From NCBI GenBank assembly GCA_025361995.1, contig JANYIP010000141.1, positions 1-6,933 of the forward strand: a stretch of 6,933 nucleotides of DNA. Reading direction: 5' to 3'. The notes beneath the pieces were generated by a model that was not told the DNA's origin, did not search any database, and saw nothing but the letters and a program-made list of their open reading frames with translations. Both the position numbers and the translations under genes were made by a program. Below are positions 5,345 to 6,933 of this stretch, piece by piece; the first letter of the stretch is position 1; every line of letters starts with the position of its first letter. Source of the stretch: Streptomycetales bacterium (lineage in GTDB: Bacteria; Actinomycetota; Actinomycetes; Prado026).

Positions 5345-6151
5345 TCAGCTCGCGTCGTCGCCTTCGGCCGCATCTGCTGCACCGGCTGTGTCGGCTATGT
5401 CGGCCGTGTCGGCTGTGTCGGCGGCATCGTGGGCGCCGGAGTGGGCACCGGGTGCGGCGAAGCCAGCCGCCTCGGCGGCAGCCGCGTCAGCGAACCACAC
5501 CTCGGCGACCGTCTGCTCATACCACTGCGACTCTGGCGTGTGGTACATCATCGAGTCGGCGTTGCCCTTGACCGGGTACCCCTGCGGGGCGTAACCGTCC
5601 TCGGGCGGTGCGACGGAGCCGGGGCCGTACGGACCGTCGGTCGACGTGTGCTCGACCTCGACGTCACCTGGCTCGACCTCAGCTGCCTCGACCTCAGCCT
5701 CCGGTGCCGCCGGTGCCGCCTTCTTCGCCGCCGACTCCTTGACGGAGCGCTTCGTGGCGCCCTCGGCCTCGCCGACCGCGCGCTGCGAGACCGTGAGCGC
5801 CTCGACCAGCTCGATCACTGCCATCGGGGCGTTGTCGCCCTTGCGCGGGCCCACCTTGGTGATCCGGGTGTAGCCACCCGGCCGGTTCGCGTAGCGCGGA
5901 CCGATCTCGGTGAACAGCTCGTGCACGATGCCCTTGTCACGGATGACCGCGAGCACCTGGCGACGGGCATGGAGGTCGCCGCGCTTGGCCTTGGTGATGC
6001 GGCGCTCGGCCAGCGGACGCAACCGACGGGCCTTCGCCTCGGTGGTCGTGATCCGGCCGTGCTCGAACAGCGAGGTGGCGAGGTTCGCCAGGATGAGCCG
6101 CTCGTGCGCGGGACCGCCGCCGAGGCGCGGGCCCTTCGTGGGCGTGGGCAT
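5345..6151 (-). CDS. rplQ: 50S ribosomal protein L17 with C-terminal extension
   Basis: L17 is a large-subunit ribosomal protein near the peptide exit tunnel. Residues 1-125 are a complete L17 (MPTPTKGPRLGGGPAHERLI, LFEHGRITTTEAKARRLRPL, then YTRITKVGPRKGDNAPMAVI and ELVE). The full 268 residues are about twice the length of most bacterial L17 proteins. After an Ala/Lys/Glu-rich linker (126-170) comes a small domain at about 186-232 with GYPVKGNADSMMYHTP, Y-x-x-T-x-AEVWF and AAAEAAGF. This is the pattern of the small actinobacterial domain named 'sunset' in NCBI family lists (name from memory). The end (240-268) is an acidic Asp-Thr-Ala tail made by a 9-bp tandem repeat. ATG at 6151 is preceded by AGGAG with 9 bases between. 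It lies 45 bp after rpoA. The extension's role is unknown; exposure on the ribosome surface is inference. Confidence 0.95.
   Translation of the reverse strand: MPTPTKGPRLGGGPAHERLILANLATSLFEHGRITTTEAKARRLRPLAERRITKAKRGDLHARRQVLAVIRDKGIVHELFTEIGPRYANRPGGYTRITKVGPRKGDNAPMAVIELVEALTVSQRAVGEAEGATKRSVKESAAKKAAPAAPEAEVEAAEVEPGDVEVEHTSTDGPYGPGSVAPPEDGYAPQGYPVKGNADSMMYHTPESQWYEQTVAEVWFADAAAAEAAGFAAPGAHSGAHDAADTADTADIADTAGAADAAEGDDAS
5384..5428. repeat. 9-bp tandem repeat inside rplQ (Asp-Thr-Ala tail)
   Basis: Five units in a row read GGCTGTGTC, GGCTATGTC, GGCCGTGTC, GGCTGTGTC and GGCGGCATC on the plus strand. On the coding strand they give DAA-DTA-DTA-DIA-DTA at the acidic C-terminus of L17. The period is a multiple of three, so changes in copy number would lengthen or shorten the tail without breaking the frame. 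A shorter repeat (CTCGACCTCAGC at 5672-5683 and 5687-5698) lies in the Glu/Val/Ala linker of the same gene. Confidence 0.85.
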
Positions 6152-6196
6152 GGTGTCGCTCTCCTAGATGGTCGGGGCGTCGGGGGCGGCAGCCGG

Positions 6197-6820
6197 TTAG
6201 AGCTGCTCGTCCTCGGCGAACCCCTGGTAGTCGTCGTCGTCGACGCCGTAGTTGTCGACCGCGAGCCCTGGGTCGAACCCGGGAGGGCTGTCCTTGAGCG
6301 CAAGGCCCATGGTGACGAGCTTGGCCTTGACCTCGTCGATCGACTTGGCACCGAAGTTGCGGATGTCGAGCAGGTCAGCCTCGCTGCGCGAGACCAGCTC
6401 GCCGACCGTGTGGATGCCTTCGCGCTTGAGGCAGTTGTACGACCGGACCGTCAACTCGAGGTCCTCGATGGGCAGCGCCAGGTCGGCCGCAAGCGCGGCG
6501 TCCGTCGGCGACGGGCCCATGTCGATGCCCTCGGCGTCGATGTTGAGCTCGCGGAACAGCCCGAACAGCTCGACCAGGGTCTTGCCGGCGCTCGCCACCG
6601 CGTCCCGCGGACGCATCGACGGCTTGCTGACGACGTCGACGATCAGCCGGTCGAAGTCCGTGCGCTGCTCGACCCGGGTCGCCTCGACCTTATAGGTCAC
6701 TCGCATCACCGGGGAGTAGATGGAGTCCACCGGGATCCGGCCGATCTCCTGGCCCGCCTGCTTGTTCTGCGCGGCGGAGACGTAGCCACGGCCACGCTCG
6801 ACGGTGAGCTCGATCTCGAA
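6197..6820 (-). CDS. rpoA: RNA polymerase subunit alpha, C-terminal two thirds only
   Basis: RpoA forms the dimer on which RNA polymerase assembles, and its C-terminal domain contacts promoter UP elements and activators. The 207 visible residues start in the second half of the N-terminal domain (FEIELTVERGRGYVSAAQNK, IGRIPVDSIYSPVMRVTYKV, EATRVEQRTDFDRLIVDV, then SAGKTLVELFGLFRELN). They continue with a short linker and the complete C-terminal domain (LTVRSYNCLKREGIHTVGEL, RSEADLLDIRNFGAKSIDEV, LKDSPPGFDP), ending FAEDEQL. About 130 N-terminal residues (the rest of the dimerisation domain) are absent. Homology stops at the Phe codon 6820-6818. The frame runs on without a stop, but the upstream translation (TRFTRRWRAS just before the Phe) is not RpoA. 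GTG at 6727 is only an internal codon (VDSIYSP). As an essential gene, a complete copy must exist elsewhere, or the join is not real. Confidence 0.9.
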   Translation of the reverse strand, partial: FEIELTVERGRGYVSAAQNKQAGQEIGRIPVDSIYSPVMRVTYKVEATRVEQRTDFDRLIVDVVSKPSMRPRDAVASAGKTLVELFGLFRELNIDAEGIDMGPSPTDAALAADLALPIEDLELTVRSYNCLKREGIHTVGELVSRSEADLLDIRNFGAKSIDEVKAKLVTMGLALKDSPPGFDPGLAVDNYGVDDDDYQGFAEDEQL

Positions 6821-6933
6821 CGATGCACGCCATCGGCGGGTAAATCGAGTAATAGTTAGTTGGGCCGAAGCTCCTTCGGCGGTCGAGTGTGCCCAGCATG
6901 GGCAGAATCTGATTGAAAGGAGCCTGGAGGTCG
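6821..6933. other. Unassigned sequence joined to truncated rpoA
   Basis: These 113 bases do not continue RpoA in any minus-strand frame. They are visibly more AT-rich than the rest, for example TAAATCGAGTAATAGTTAG at 6841-6859. A 7-bp stem with a 3-nt loop (GCCGAAG/CTTCGGC, 6864-6880) is present but has no adjacent T-run, so it is not a convincing terminator. On the plus strand AAAGGAG and GGAGG near 6917-6931 could be ribosome-binding sequence for a gene starting beyond the window. A minus-strand reading from ATG 6899 (MLGTLDRRRSFGPTNYYSIY) runs into the wrong frame of rpoA, and I do not recognise it. No gene is called. Confidence 0.5.

Noticed and set aside
6864..6880. Hairpin GCCGAAG-CTC-CTTCGGC as a terminator
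   Set aside because: The stem is short and there is no T-run on either side.
6690..6899. Minus-strand small open frame crossing the rpoA breakpoint
   Set aside because: Most of it is the wrong frame of rpoA, and its first 24 or so residues match nothing I recognise.

Overview
The window is a GC-rich, gene-dense piece of an actinobacterial chromosome. The main evidence is the gene order rpoA-rplQ-truA on the minus strand, an RpoA tail of the actinobacterial FAEDEQL type, an L17 protein with a C-terminal extension typical of actinobacteria, and frequent GTG starts. The genus cannot be fixed from the sequence alone. Dispersed GATCATGGA-type palindromes and L17 extensions would fit high-GC actinomycetes of the Geodermatophilus or Kineosporia kind, but that is only a guess.

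Layout from left to right. Positions 1-442 (+) hold a small membrane protein whose outer part looks like the FtsX extracellular domain; it is cut by the window edge. Positions 453-1370 (-) hold a membrane-anchored protein of unknown function with two similar extracytoplasmic beta-type domains. Positions 1371-1518 are a divergent intergenic region with a possible ECF-type promoter. Positions 1519-2040 (+) encode an intact SigE-family sigma factor, followed with an ATGA overlap by its usual membrane-anchored partner gene (2037-2714). That partner is broken by three reading-frame breaks. Tail to tail with it lies a secreted or membrane-anchored Gly/Pro-rich DUF5666-type protein (2716-3330, -). 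A perfect 26-bp inverted repeat (3459-3528) follows and supplies the stop codon of a carbamate kinase gene (3520-4458, -). That gene sits 9 bp behind truA (4468-5343, -), which follows rplQ (5345-6151, -) and the 3' two thirds of rpoA (6197-6820, -).

The right half is a translation and transcription operon, read right to left (rpoA, rplQ, truA), with a metabolic gene (arcC) at its end. The left half is accessory, cell-envelope and signalling material: a sigma factor, its decayed partner, and several exported or membrane proteins of unknown role.

The most notable points are these: (1) rpoA homology stops abruptly at 6820, and the last 113 bases are different, more AT-rich sequence, most simply a chimeric join or a genuine rearrangement; (2) the perfect palindrome carrying three copies of one motif at the end of arcC; (3) an intact sigma factor next to a frameshifted partner; (4) a ribosomal protein L17 fused to a small extra domain and a tandem-repeat acidic tail. 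I see no CRISPR array, tRNA, rRNA or transposase, and no clear case for a wholly new multi-gene system.
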